DNA from: JAJCZZ01 sp964569085
GTDB lineage: Bacteria > Gemmatimonadota > Gemmatimonadetes > Longimicrobiales > Gaopeijiaceae
NCBI GenBank assembly: GCA_964569085.1
Contig: CAZMTA010000004.1
Location: 62,001 to 126,000, forward strand
Length of the DNA stretch: 64,000 nucleotides
Reading direction: 5' to 3'
Shown here: positions 1 to 10,200 of the stretch, in pieces
How positions within the stretch are numbered: the stretch's first letter is position 1
How the letters are laid out: every line of letters starts with the position of its first letter
The notes under the pieces: generated by a model
Told to the model about the DNA's origin: nothing
What the model saw: only the letters and a program-made list of their open reading frames with translations
Database searches by the model: none
Made by a program: the position numbers and the translations under genes

Positions 1-186
1 CGGGGTCGGGATCTCTTCCTGGCCGGCCACCGCCTGGGCGACCTGCGCCGCTGGCTGCGGGGCGGGGACGACCTCTTCCCGTCGGGAACCCACCCCAACA
101 CCCAGTGGGGGAGCTACGGGACGGCCACCTGCTTCCCGCTTCCGCTGGAGGAGTACGAGGGGAACCCCAACCTCCCCAAGCCGTGA
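1..186 (+). CDS. RagB/SusD-like nutrient-uptake outer-membrane lipoprotein, C-terminal fragment
   Basis: Frame 1 is open from the window edge to a TGA at 184-186 and gives 61 residues. It starts inside a segment reading FLAGHRLGDLRRW and ends with TCFPLPLEE...GNPN. The 'GHRLGDLRRW' plus 'CFPLPLEE' tail is typical of the C-terminus of SusD/RagB-type proteins, surface lipoproteins that work with a SusC TonB-dependent channel. Most of the gene, including its signal peptide, lies outside the window. A SusC partner would be expected just upstream. This is a different protein from the complete SusD at 10477-11826, whose tail lacks this motif. Confidence 0.7.
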   Translation, partial: RGRDLFLAGHRLGDLRRWLRGGDDLFPSGTHPNTQWGSYGTATCFPLPLEEYEGNPNLPKP

Positions 187-274
187 GGCCCGGAGGGAAC
201 GCGTAGGACCCGGTGGCGCCCGGGGCGCGGCGGATCCGTCCGTCGCGCCCCACGCCGCCCCGCGGGCCCGTGCC

Positions 275-1468
275 TCACAGGGTCCGCAGGAAGGCCAGGA
301 GGGCTTCCTGGGCCAGGCGGTCCAGCGCCTCGAAGCGGGCGCGGGCCGCCTCGGCCTCCCCTCCGTGGAGAAGGATGGCGTCCCGGATCCGGCCGGCTCG
401 CCCGTCGTGGAGGTAGACGTCCCGGAAGCGCAGCCCCAGGAGGGGCTCGGTCCGGAACTCGCGGGTGCTCGCGCCCGGCGCGCAGGTGCCTTCCAGGGCC
501 GGCCCCATGTCGTGGAGGAGGAGGTCGGAGTACAGGGCGATGACGCGGTTGGACAGGGCCGGGCTGGCGTGCTCGGCGGTCCGGAGACGAGGAGCGTGGC
601 ACCCCGAGCAGCCCAGCGAGTCGAAGAGGGCCTCCCCCCGCACGGCGGCAGCCGCCGGCGCGCCCCGAGCGGGCGGTGCCAGGAAGCGTACGAACGCCAC
701 GAGGGCGTCGAAGTCGGCGGTCCCCACCTCGGGCTCCGGGGCGGGGTCGCTGCCCGGGGGCACGGGCGGAAGCGCGCCGGCCCGGGACTCGTCGGGGACG
801 AGGGGCGTGGTGAGGCCCATCTCCAGCCGGAGGGCTCCGTCGACGAAGTCCTGGAGGGAGGCCACGTCGGCCTTGCGGCCGAAGCGGGCCGCCCGCCCGG
901 AGGCGTCCCGACCCACCCGCCCCGAGATCCCGTCCCGGTCCCGGTCGTCGGGGTCGGCGGCCGCCTCCAGGGTCGCCAGGGGCACGACGTCCACCAGCCC
1001 CAGCCCGAAGGTGAAGGGCACCGTGAAGCGCCCCCGGTGCTCCGCTTCGGCCGGGGTCGCGGTGGGGGTGGCGCCGGCGGCGCGGGCCACGGGGGTCACC
1101 TGGATGCGGAGATTCTCCCCCCCGGCGGCGGACAGCGGGTCGCACGCGCCGGCGCCGGTGTGGCGCGTGGCCTTCCGCACCGCCGTCTCCCCCGTGCCTC
1201 CGTCCACCGGGAAGGTGTGGCACGCCGAGCAGGAGCTCTCGTTGAAGCGCGGCCCGAGCCCTTCCTCCGGCGTGAAGATCCGCGCGAACAGCGTCCGGCC
1301 GGACTCGAAGCGCGCCCGCTCGGCCGCCGTCAGGCCCGGGAGCGGCTCCCCGAGCTCGGCGGAGACGGGGCGGGCGTCGGGGTCGTCCGGCGCGGCGCAG
1401 GCGGGGGTCGTGGCGACCAGCAGGAGCAGGGCCGGAAGAGCGGGCGAGGCCGTTCGGGCACGCCCCAT
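275..1468 (-). CDS. Di-haem cytochrome c lipoprotein, thiol-oxidoreductase / DUF1111 type
   Basis: The 397-residue product is probably exported, with a hydrophobic N-terminus ending at a cysteine near residue 24. Two c-type haem sites are present: CSACH at residues 80-84 and CSGCH at 287-291. A late 'YLHDGRA...ILLHGGEA' segment is characteristic of the DUF1111 (putative thiol oxidoreductase / di-haem peroxidase-like) family. A 'DPDDRDRDGISGR' stretch near residue 175 fits the calcium-binding-like loop of this family. The role is probably periplasmic electron transfer; the substrate is unknown. An in-frame ATG at 1495 with a GGAG seven bases upstream would add nine residues and overlap the divergent gene, so the start is uncertain. 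Confidence 0.8.
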   Translation of the reverse strand: MGRARTASPALPALLLLVATTPACAAPDDPDARPVSAELGEPLPGLTAAERARFESGRTLFARIFTPEEGLGPRFNESSCSACHTFPVDGGTGETAVRKATRHTGAGACDPLSAAGGENLRIQVTPVARAAGATPTATPAEAEHRGRFTVPFTFGLGLVDVVPLATLEAAADPDDRDRDGISGRVGRDASGRAARFGRKADVASLQDFVDGALRLEMGLTTPLVPDESRAGALPPVPPGSDPAPEPEVGTADFDALVAFVRFLAPPARGAPAAAAVRGEALFDSLGCSGCHAPRLRTAEHASPALSNRVIALYSDLLLHDMGPALEGTCAPGASTREFRTEPLLGLRFRDVYLHDGRAGRIRDAILLHGGEAEAARARFEALDRLAQEALLAFLRTL

Positions 1469-1493
1469 CCACCAGCGGAAGGGAGTTGGGACC

Positions 1494-1943
1494 ATGGCAG
1501 CGCTCCAGGGACGTGGGGTCTCGGCCCGTCGGATCGTCCCCATCATACTCTGCGCGGCGCTTCTCGGCGCCGGTGCGTGCTCGTCGGGCACCTCGCCCGA
1601 CCAGAAGCCGACCACCGCGCGGATCCAGGTCACGGGGACGGCGCCGGCGCCCCTCCGTCTCGTGACCTCCACGGATTTCTACGAGACGATCCAGGACGGC
1701 GCCGTGGTCCAGGTGGTCCGCACCGCGGACACCACCGTCATCGCGCTCCCCTACGACGAGGTGCTCCCCTTGAGCTCCCTGGGGAGCGTGGTCGTCTCGC
1801 TGACGAACCCCGCGCCCGAGCCGGCTCAGGTGGAGCTCCGGGTGACGCTGGACAGCGGGCAGGAGCCCTACCGGCAGGCCGCGACCCTCTCCCTGGGCGG
1901 CACGCTCCGCTACGTCTTCGTCTTCCGGCGAACGCGCGTCTGA
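1494..1943 (+). CDS. Small predicted lipoprotein, unknown function
   Basis: The 149-residue product has a signal peptide (ARRIVPIILCAALLGAGAC) and a lipobox-like cysteine at residue 29, followed by a Ser/Thr/Pro linker. The rest alternates hydrophobic and polar residues, suggesting a small beta-sandwich domain, and ends in 'RYVFVFRRTRV'. An AAGGGA-like ribosome site lies about eight bases before the ATG. The gene is divergent from the di-haem cytochrome and converges on the TonB-plug gene with a 19-base gap. No family was recognised. The lipobox and codon pattern support a real gene; its function cannot be inferred. Confidence 0.7.
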   Translation: MAALQGRGVSARRIVPIILCAALLGAGACSSGTSPDQKPTTARIQVTGTAPAPLRLVTSTDFYETIQDGAVVQVVRTADTTVIALPYDEVLPLSSLGSVVVSLTNPAPEPAQVELRVTLDSGQEPYRQAATLSLGGTLRYVFVFRRTRV

Positions 1944-1962
1944 CGCCGGCGGCGGAAGGAGC

Positions 1963-3210
1963 TCAGCGGAGGCGTCGGAAGAGGCGGTCCGCCATGGCCG
2001 TGGCCACCGGGACGCCCACGGCGAGAAAGGCCCAGCCCACCGCGTTCACCGCCTCCTGGCCGCCCCCCACCGTGGAGAGGGAGAAGGCGTAGCCCGGGAA
2101 GAGGAGCATGCCGGCTCCCAGGAGGGCCGGGACGGTGCGGCCCACGGAGCGGTCGGTGCCGCCCCCGTGGCGGGCCCCCAGGGCGCTCCCCAGCGCCGGA
2201 AGCGCCACGGCCGCGACCCCCGCCAGCACCGTGGGGACGACGTCGCACGTCGCCCGGAAGTCGTCGTCCTCGGTGACCTCGATGCATCGGCTGGCCAGAC
2301 CGACGCCCGCCGCGAGCCCCAGGGCGTTCCCGGTGGCGGACCAGAGCACGGCCCGCCGGGTGGGGTGGCCGGCCGGGTCCCTCCGCCAGTCGAAGGCGAA
2401 GGGCTCCAGGCGTCCCGGCGGCGCCGGGACGCCTGCGTCCCTGCGTCCCGGGCGACGGGTCTCGATGAGGATCACGCCGTAGAGGGCGCCCGTCCCGTAC
2501 CGGACGCCCGCCTCGCCGGGAGGGATGACCTGGATGCGCTCGAGGTTCTCCATTCCCACCGAGCCGTACAGGTACTGGGGATTGGTGACCACCACGCCGT
2601 CCAGGAGGACCATGGGGTGGTTGCACGGACGGGCGTTCACGATGGAGATGGCGGCCGCGCCCCGGAACTCGAGGCACACGTCGGTGGCCGACAGGTTCGG
2701 CGCCTGGCGTAGCCGAAGGCTCGGCACGGTCCGGCGGAGGAGGTCGCCCATGTGGCGACTGGTGCCGATGGCCGCCACGATCTCCGCGCGGGTCACCTCC
2801 CGGAAGCTCGCCCCGGTGGTCCGTGCCTCCCGCTGGAGGGAGGTCTCGCCCTCGACAACCAGCGGCTCGATCTCCACCGCCCGGGGCGCCAGCCGGACGC
2901 GCAGCACCACCTCGTGGGGGGCGTCGACCGCGATGCGGTGCTCGTGGCGGCCGTACGCCACGTGCTCCACCACCAGGGTCCAGGTTCCCGTGGGGACGGC
3001 GGGGAGGAGGAAGCGGCCGTCCGGGTCGGACAGGACGGCGATCGCCGTGGAGTCGATGTGGAGGTATACGTCGGGGACGGGCTCCCCGGTGGTCACGTCC
3101 ACGACCGTGCCCGGGACGTCCACCCGGTCCTGGACGGCGGCGGCGCCGGCGCGCGGCAGCACGAGAAGGCAGGAGAGGAGAAGGGGGGCCCAGCGGCTCG
3201 CGGCGTCCAT
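1963..3210 (-). CDS. Carboxypeptidase-regulatory + TonB-plug protein without a beta-barrel
   Basis: The 415-residue product has a signal peptide, then a carboxypeptidase-regulatory-like (CarboxypepD_reg) domain at about residues 28-110 ('GTVVDVTTGEPVPDVYL...GRFLLPAVPTG'). A TonB-receptor plug-like domain follows at about 125-255 ('IVAAIGTSRHMGDLLRR...MVLLDGVVV...ERIQVIPP...YGTGALYGVILIET'). SusC-type proteins begin in the same order but continue into a barrel of about 700 residues. This protein instead ends about 160 residues later in several hydrophobic, probably membrane-spanning segments (about 290-410). It may be an accessory or sensing protein rather than a channel. The start is an ATG preceded by GGGAG. 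Confidence 0.75.
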   Translation of the reverse strand: MDAASRWAPLLLSCLLVLPRAGAAAVQDRVDVPGTVVDVTTGEPVPDVYLHIDSTAIAVLSDPDGRFLLPAVPTGTWTLVVEHVAYGRHEHRIAVDAPHEVVLRVRLAPRAVEIEPLVVEGETSLQREARTTGASFREVTRAEIVAAIGTSRHMGDLLRRTVPSLRLRQAPNLSATDVCLEFRGAAAISIVNARPCNHPMVLLDGVVVTNPQYLYGSVGMENLERIQVIPPGEAGVRYGTGALYGVILIETRRPGRRDAGVPAPPGRLEPFAFDWRRDPAGHPTRRAVLWSATGNALGLAAGVGLASRCIEVTEDDDFRATCDVVPTVLAGVAAVALPALGSALGARHGGGTDRSVGRTVPALLGAGMLLFPGYAFSLSTVGGGQEAVNAVGWAFLAVGVPVATAMADRLFRRLR

Positions 3211-3343
3211 GGCGCGGCTCCCGCGGTGAGGTGGCCGCCTGCGCGGCGCGGGGGAGTCCCGCCGCGCACGGCGTCGTCTCCTGATACGCCGCTCGCGGCC
3301 CGGAAGTGTCCTCACCCCGCCGGGACGGGGGGAGGGGCCGCGC

Positions 3344-4756
3344 TCAGCCCGTCAGACCCGACGCCCGAGCGGCGTGCCATCCGGCCATTCCGTGCACCCC
3401 GCCGCCCGGCGAGGCGGACGCGGAGCAGAGCCAGAGATCTTGGGCGAGGCGCCACGGCGTGGGGGAGGGGAGGGGGCGGGCCAGCGTCTGGCCGAGGGTC
3501 AGGGCCCCGCCGTTCACGTCCCCGCCCACCAGGTTGGCGTTCCAGCGCTCCAGCGCCGCGGGCCCGTGGACGCGTCGCGCCCGGATGCGGGACCGGAACC
3601 CCGGGGCGAAGCGCTCCACCTGCTCCTCGATCCGCTCCGTGACGTCGCCGGACCACCCCGGTGGGACGTGGGCGTAGGCCCAGGCGGTATGGACTCCGGC
3701 GGGGGCCCGGTCTGGATCGAACAGGGAGGGCTGGGCCAGGAGGACGAAGGGGCGCTCCGCCGCCCGGCCCTCCCACGGGGCCGCCTCGGCCGAAGCCAGC
3801 TCCTCGGCCGTTCCACCCAGGTGGACGGTGCCCGCCCGACGGCAGCCCGGGGCGGTCCACGGGATGGGGTCGTCCAAGGCCCAGTCCACCTTGAAGGCTC
3901 CGGGGCCGTACCGCCACGACGCCAGGCGCCGGCGCACCCGCCCGGGCAGCCGGTCCCCGCAGACCGCCAGGACCTGCCGCGGGGTCAGGTCCAGGAAGGC
4001 CGCGCGGTGGGGCGGGAGGTCGTCGAGGCTCGCCACCCGCACGCCGGTCCGCAGCTCCCCGCCGCGGGCGCGGAGCACCGAGGTGAGGGCCGCGGCGATG
4101 GAGCCCGCGCCCCCCCGGGCCACGGGCCACCCCACGGCGTGGGCCGCCACCATGAGGACCAGCCCCACGGCGGCCGCCGAAGGGTGGGTCAGGGGCATGC
4201 CGGAGTGGGCGGCGTTTCCGGCCAGGAGGGCCCGCGCCGCCGGGGTGGCCAGCCGTCGCCGCCCCGACCCCGCGCTCCCGCCCCGCAGCCTCCAGGCGAA
4301 GCGGGCCATGAGGAGCGGGGCCCGGGGCGGCCGGAGGGGGGCGTCCAGCACGTGGTCGGCGAAGGCGTCCCAGCGTCCGACGAAGGGAGCGACCAGGGCC
4401 CGGTAGGCGTCCCCGTCCTCGCCGAGGCCCGCCGCCGTCTCGTCCAGGGATCGGTGGAGCAGGACCGCGGAGCCGTCGTCCAGCGGGTGGGCCAGGGGAA
4501 CGTCCGGGTGGAGCCACTCCAGGCCGTGCTCCTCCAGGGGGAGCGAGCGGAAGAAGGGCGAGCCCACGCCCAGAGGGTACACCGAGGACCCCACGTCGTG
4601 GACGACCCCCGGGAGCGTCAGCTCGGCCGAGCGCGCCGCGCCCCCCGCCGCCTCCTCCGCCTCCAGCACCAGGACGGAGCGCCCCGCCCCGGCCAGGGCC
4701 ACGGCCGCGGCCAGCCCGTTGGGTCCGGCGCCCACCACCACGGCGTCCCACGTCAT
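3344..4756 (-). CDS. FAD-dependent amine oxidase / phytoene-desaturase-family oxidoreductase
   Basis: The 470-residue product opens with a Rossmann dinucleotide fold (VVVGAGPNGLAAAVALAGAG) followed by 'VLVLEAEEAAGGAARSAELTLPGVVHDVGSS'. That pattern is typical of phytoene-desaturase-like FAD oxidoreductases. The C-terminal 'SPGGGVHGMAGWHAA' resembles the FAD-contacting C-terminal motif of the family. Length fits the usual 450-550 residues. No carotenoid synthase or other crt gene is adjacent, so carotenoid desaturation is only one possibility; related proteins act on other isoprenoids or are uncharacterised. The gene lies upstream of the TonB-plug gene on the same strand, 134 bases away, and is divergent from the lipoprotein at 4908. 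Confidence 0.85.
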   Translation of the reverse strand: MTWDAVVVGAGPNGLAAAVALAGAGRSVLVLEAEEAAGGAARSAELTLPGVVHDVGSSVYPLGVGSPFFRSLPLEEHGLEWLHPDVPLAHPLDDGSAVLLHRSLDETAAGLGEDGDAYRALVAPFVGRWDAFADHVLDAPLRPPRAPLLMARFAWRLRGGSAGSGRRRLATPAARALLAGNAAHSGMPLTHPSAAAVGLVLMVAAHAVGWPVARGGAGSIAAALTSVLRARGGELRTGVRVASLDDLPPHRAAFLDLTPRQVLAVCGDRLPGRVRRRLASWRYGPGAFKVDWALDDPIPWTAPGCRRAGTVHLGGTAEELASAEAAPWEGRAAERPFVLLAQPSLFDPDRAPAGVHTAWAYAHVPPGWSGDVTERIEEQVERFAPGFRSRIRARRVHGPAALERWNANLVGGDVNGGALTLGQTLARPLPSPTPWRLAQDLWLCSASASPGGGVHGMAGWHAARASGLTG

Positions 4757-4907
4757 GGAGCGCGGGGCGGGGGGGGAGGCCGGTGGATCATGCCCGGAAA
4801 GCTAGGTGGCGGGCGTCTCCCCGGATACCGGAGGACCCCGAACCGCTTATCTTCATCGCGGCCACCCGACGACGGGCGGCCGGACCCACCCCCACCCCGG
4901 AGATCGG

Positions 4908-6122
4908 ATGCAGCGACGAGGCGGACGCGCGGTCGTCACCACCCTGACGGCGGCCTGGCTGGCGGCCTGTGGCGGCGAGGGAGGCGCGGGCTCGTCCGCG
5001 CTCCCGGCACCGGAGGTCACCGACTCCGCCGGGGTCCAGATCGTCGACAACCGCCTCCCCCAGGGGCCGGTCCCCCGCTACGCCACCCTCTCGGAGGACC
5101 CGGTCCAGAGCTGGCCCGAGCCCTCCGAGCCGTCGCCCTACGGGCTCCGTCGGAGCATGGACGCCGCGGTCACCCTCCAGGACGGGCGGGTGGCGGTGGC
5201 CGACGCCGGGACGTTGCGCCTGCGGTGGTATCGAGGCGAGGACGTCGAGGCCACCTTCGGCCAGCGCGGCGAGGGCGAGGGCGGATTCCGTGAGCTCTCG
5301 GCCATGGGCCCGGCCCGGGGCGACACCGTCTGGGTCCACGACGCCCGGTCCGGCGTCCTCTCCCTGGTCGGCCCGCCCCCGCGCCCGCGCGAGATCCGCT
5401 CGGCGCCGGTGCCCGGCGGCGGGAGCGTGGTGGGCCGTTTCGGCGACGCCAGCCTCCTGGTGCGCCTCCCCCGGACGGTGGCCCGGGGAGAGAGCCCGCC
5501 GGCCGGGATCAGCCGGGACACGGTACCGTGGCTGCGCTGGTGGCCCCAGACGGGGGACACCGCCACGGTGGGCCGCTTCCCCACCGACGAGATCCTGGCC
5601 CTCGACGTCGGAGGCGACGCGCCCGAGCTCCTTCCTCCGCCTCTCGCGCGGCGGACGAGCCAGGCCGTCGGCCCGGGGCGCTTCTACGTGGGAGCCCAGG
5701 ACGCCTTCGCCATCCGGGCCTACGACCCCGACGGGTCGCTGCGCCAGATCGTGCGGGTGCCCGACTTCGAGCTCCGGGTGGATCCGTCGAGCCTCACGCG
5801 GTACGACCTGAGGGACGCCACCGGGCGCATCCCGGACTGGGCCGACGCGTACTGGAGCCACGCCCGGGACACCCGCCCGGCGTACGGCCGGCTGCTCCTG
5901 GACGGGCGGGGGAATCTCTGGGTGGCGGAGCACGTGATCACCGACGAGCCCGCCCGGAACTGGCTCGTCTTCACCCCGGACGGCGCGCTGGCCGGGCTGG
6001 TCGAGGTTCCCCGGGACTTCCGGATCCTCGAGATCGGCGCGGATCACGTCCTGGGCGAGCGGCGTGCTCCGAGCCTCCCGGGCACGCTCGAGCGCTACCG
6101 GCTGGAGCGCCGCGGCCGCTGA
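4908..6122 (+). CDS. Predicted lipoprotein, 6-bladed beta-propeller-like
   Basis: The 404-residue product carries a lipoprotein signal (VVTTLTAAWLAACGGEG, Cys about residue 18). It then has repeated short strands of the propeller kind, such as 'AVTLQDGRVAVADAGTLRLRWY', 'FGQRGEGEGGFRELSAMGP' and 'LLLDGRGNLWVAEHVI'. These resemble the NHL/6-bladed propeller lipoproteins that are abundant in Gemmatimonadota and Bacteroidota. Repeat positions are approximate. It probably sits in the cell envelope as a binding or scaffold protein; no catalytic motif was seen. The start follows a GGAG six bases upstream. The next feature downstream is the rnpB promoter. Confidence 0.75.
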   Translation: MQRRGGRAVVTTLTAAWLAACGGEGGAGSSALPAPEVTDSAGVQIVDNRLPQGPVPRYATLSEDPVQSWPEPSEPSPYGLRRSMDAAVTLQDGRVAVADAGTLRLRWYRGEDVEATFGQRGEGEGGFRELSAMGPARGDTVWVHDARSGVLSLVGPPPRPREIRSAPVPGGGSVVGRFGDASLLVRLPRTVARGESPPAGISRDTVPWLRWWPQTGDTATVGRFPTDEILALDVGGDAPELLPPPLARRTSQAVGPGRFYVGAQDAFAIRAYDPDGSLRQIVRVPDFELRVDPSSLTRYDLRDATGRIPDWADAYWSHARDTRPAYGRLLLDGRGNLWVAEHVITDEPARNWLVFTPDGALAGLVEVPRDFRILEIGADHVLGERRAPSLPGTLERYRLERRGR

Positions 6123-6148
6123 TCCGGTCCGGTCCCTCCGCCGGGGGG

Positions 6149-6177
6149 TGAACGCGGGGGCCCGGTCCGGGTACCTT
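6149..6177 (+). promoter_or_regulatory. Candidate sigma-70-type promoter of rnpB
   Basis: TGAACG at 6149-6154, a 17-base spacer and TACCTT at 6172-6177 lie about ten bases before the predicted 5' end of RNase P RNA. The position fits the start of the RNA well, while the -35 element is a weak match to TTGACA. Confidence 0.45.
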
Positions 6178-6187
6178 GGGATACAGT

Positions 6188-6572
<385 letters not shown>

Positions 6573-6708
6573 ACGCTTCGCGCCCGACCGGCCCCCGGCC
6601 GGCGGGCGCGAGGCCCTTCCGGGCTTGACCCGAGACGCCATTTGGCGATCTTCAGCGTCTCCCCGGACCCCGGCATCCGCCTCCCGGCGCGCCGGCCCGT
6701 GGAGAACC

Positions 6709-6786
<78 letters not shown>

Positions 6787-6790
6787 CTTG

Positions 6791-6827
6791 AGAGCCGGAG
6801 TCCCGAGAACGGGGCTCCGGCTCTTTT
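6791..6827 (+). terminator. Rho-independent terminator of tRNA-Arg
   Basis: AGAGCCGGAG (6791-6800) pairs with CTCCGGCTCT (6814-6823) across a 13-base loop and is followed directly by TTT. It begins four bases after the tRNA. It is one of the few hairpins in the window with a U-tract. Confidence 0.85.
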
Positions 6828-7282
6828 CACGTCGAGGGGATTGGAACCTGCGACCGAGCAGGGACGGTGGGCGCGGGTTCGAGCCGATGCGCGGCTCCGG
6901 GCTCCCCTCGGACCCGCGGGCGCTCCGGCTCCCGGGGTCGGGGGCGCTCCGGCCAGCGGTCCACCCATAGGCGACTATGCTGTGCGGTCGCGTCCGCCTC
7001 CCTCCGGGGGGCCGCACCCCTGCTCCGTCAGCCCCCCTCGGGCCGCGCGAAACCCGTCTTTGCGGGGGCTTCCGCGCGTAGGGGATCGACCTGTCTCGGT
7101 GTGGGGAAATCTACTTGACAGCCCGGTACCGACCCCCGCACGTTGCCCCTTCGACATCAAGGGAACCCGGCTGCCCACGGGAATTGTGATCCTGTGGCGC
7201 GGCCTTTCCACATAGATAGACGGATTCGAGCCGCGATCATCCTGGTCGCGGGAAAGCAGTCCTCCCCTCCGAAGGAGGTCCT
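6828..7282 (+). other. Gene-free leader region upstream of the SusC gene
   Basis: These 455 bases contain no convincing gene on either strand. TTGACA at 7115-7120 is a perfect -35 match, but no TATAAT-like hexamer stands 16-18 bases downstream, so it is only a weak promoter candidate. A strong AAGGAGGT ribosome site ends a few bases before the SusC ATG. The long transcribed leader could carry regulation; no known riboswitch was recognised. Confidence 0.5.
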
Positions 7283-10200
7283 ATGGATCCCCGTTCGTTC
7301 GTTCGATCGGTAATCCAACAACGGCGGAATCTCTCGCTGTTGTTCGCACTGGGAGCGGCACTCGTTCTCCCCGGTGCACTGCAGGCTCAGGGCACCATCA
7401 CCGGGACCGTGACCGAGCAGGGCAGCATGCGCCCCCTCGACGCGGTGCAGGTCTACATCCCCGGCACCAGCATCGGCACGCTCACCAACGCGTCCGGTCG
7501 CTTCCTCATCGTCAACGTCCCCGCGGGTGAGCACGAGGTCCGCGCCGAGCGCGTGGGGTACGCTTCCGGCTCCCAGATGGTCACCGTCGCCGACGGCGAG
7601 ACCGTCCAGCAGAACTTCACCCTCGGCACCAGCGCGATCCAGCTCGACCAGATCGTCGTGACCGGCGCCGGCCAGGCCACCCAGGTCAAGCGACTCGGGA
7701 ACACCGTGGCCAGCGTGAACGTGGAGGCTCTCGAGGACGCGCCCATCAACAACTTCTCCGAGCTCATCCAGGGCCGGGAAGCGGGCGTGAACATCTCCTC
7801 CTCCGGCGGGATGGCCGGTGAGGCGTCGCAGATCCGCATCCGCGGGTCGTCGTCGCTGACGCAGGACAACAACCCCATCATCTACGTGGACGGGATCCGC
7901 ATCGACAACTCCGTCACCGAGGGTGACGCGGGTGGTGCCTCCCGCCTGGACGACATCAATCCCGACGCCATCGAGCGCGTCGAGATCCTGAAGGGCGCCG
8001 CCGCCGCCACGCTGTACGGCACGGAGGCCTCCAACGGCGTCATCCAGATCTTCACCAAGAAGGGCTCCGCCGGCGACACCCGCTGGGAGATGTCCGTCGA
8101 GGGTGGAATCTCGCAGATGGACGAGTCCCGCTACGCGTCCCACGCGGGCTCCGCCTGCAGCCGCGCCGGCCAGCTCCTCGGCGGGTGCAAGCCCGGCAAC
8201 GAGCAGGCCTTCGCCAACCAGATCGCCCAGTACTGGGGCCTCGGCTCGCTGAGCCCCTACGAGGTCTTCGAGGTTCCGCTCCTGGATCCTCTCTTCGGCA
8301 CCGGGAACCACCAGGCCTACAGCCTGTCGGTCCGGGGCGGAAGCCAGACCATCAACTACTTCGTCTCCGGGCGCTTCGCCCGTGAGGACGGGGCGTACGA
8401 CGGGGCCATCTACGGGCCCGCCCAGGACATCGACGAGCAGAAGCAGGCCACGGCCAACGTGACCTTCTTCCCCGTCGAGAGCGTGCGCCTGCGGTTCAAC
8501 TCGATGTACACGAACCGCTACCACGAGGTGCCCACCAACGGGAACAACACCACGGGCACCTTCTCGATGGCCATCATGTCGAAGCCCGAGCTGGCCAGCG
8601 AGCGGAACCCGACCGGGACCGGCGCGTTCGCCACGATGAACGAGCTGTTCCAGATCGAGCAGACCGAGGAGACGGAGCGGTTCGCGGGCAGCGTCAACGC
8701 CCAGTACTCGCCCATCCAGGACTTCACGGTGGACGCCACCTTCGGCGTCGACGTGGTCTCCTCCGAGGAGCTCGACTTCCAGAACTTCAACTGGGCCGTC
8801 GACAACTTCTCGAGCTACAGCCAGAACGGTGCGCGGACCTTCCAGACGCACAACCGCCGCGAGCTGACCCTGGACGTCAAGGCGAACTACGCCATGCAGC
8901 TCAGCGACGCCCTGACGGCCGACCTCATCGGTGGCGCGCAGCTCCTCCAGAGCCGCTACCACCGCAACACGAGCTCCGGCAGCCAGTTCCCGGCGCCGGG
9001 TCTCGAGGTGACGGGCGCGGCCGCCAACCAGTCGGCCGGCGAGTTCCTCCGCAACGAGGTGAACGCGGGCGCGTACGCGCAGGCCCAGTTCGGCATCAAC
9101 AACTACCTCTTCACCACGGTGGGTGCGCGTCTCGACAAGCACTCCGCCTTCGGTGAGGGCGCCGACGCGCAGCTGTACCCCAAGGCCAGCGTCTCCTTCG
9201 TGCCCAGCGACATGAACGGCTGGGACGAGATCGGCCCCATCAGCTCGCTGCGTCTGCGGGCCGCCATCGGGCAGTCCGGGCTCCAGCCCGGCGCCTTCGA
9301 CCAGTTCACGACCTTCTCGCCGCAGCCCGGCGAGCTCGGTCCCGGCGTGGAGCCGGACAACCTCGGTAACCCGGACCTCGAGCCCGAGGTCTCCACCGAG
9401 TGGGAGGTCGGAGCCGACTTCGGTCTCTTCGACGACCGGATCTCGCTGGACGTGACCTACTGGGACCGCACGGTCAACAACGTGCTCGTGGACCGTCTCT
9501 TCCCGCCCTCCGGCGGGTTCAACAGCCCGCAGCTCTTCAACCTGGGTGAGATGGTCGCCCAGGGGCTCGAGGTCGGGCTGAACGGCGCGGTCTTCACGAC
9601 GCCGAACTTCTCGTTCGACGCCTTCGCCAACGCGGCCTACCTCTCCGAGGAGGTCACGGACCTGGGCGGCGCGCCGCCGATCAAGGTCGGGTACTACCGG
9701 TACCGGACGTGGATCGCCGAAGGGTACGCTCCGGGCAGCTTCTTCACGAAGCAGCTCGCCAACACCCCCTTCCCGTTCGACCAGAACGGCGACGGCGTGG
9801 CCGACACCGAGCAGGAGATGCTGAACTTCCTGTCGAGCCCGCTCACGCCCGACCAGCTCGTGCTTCTCCAGGGCGCCCTCATCGACGGCAACCCCGCCGG
9901 CGAGGTGTACCGTGGGAAGAGCACGCCGGACTGGAGCGGCTCCTTCGGGGGTACGTTCTCCCTCTTCGGCAACATCCGGGTGAACACCCAGTTCGACTAC
10001 GCCTTCGGCGACTTCTACACGCAGAACCTGAGCGGCGCGTTCCGCGACTCGCACTGGCTGCTGGGGCGCAACACGCCCGAGACGGCTCGGATCGAGGCGG
10101 TTCTCGTGAACCCGGCCAGCACGGCCCAGGAGCGTCTCGCCGCGGCCCAGGATTGGCTCGGTGAGGTCTCCCTCTCGCCGTGGTCCGGTCTGAACAGCAT

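Noticed and set aside
6840..6900. A second tRNA-like stretch containing GGGTTCGAGCC after tRNA-Arg
   Set aside because: Only a T-arm-like piece is present; no acceptor or anticodon stem can be drawn.
7115..7143. Promoter with perfect TTGACA before SusC
   Set aside because: No acceptable -10 hexamer stands 16-18 bases downstream, so it is noted only within the leader entry.
7157..10054. A 965-residue minus-strand frame opposite SusC
   Set aside because: The SusC reading has clear domains and a strong ribosome site. The antisense frame is Val/Leu/Arg/Gly-rich and without motifs.
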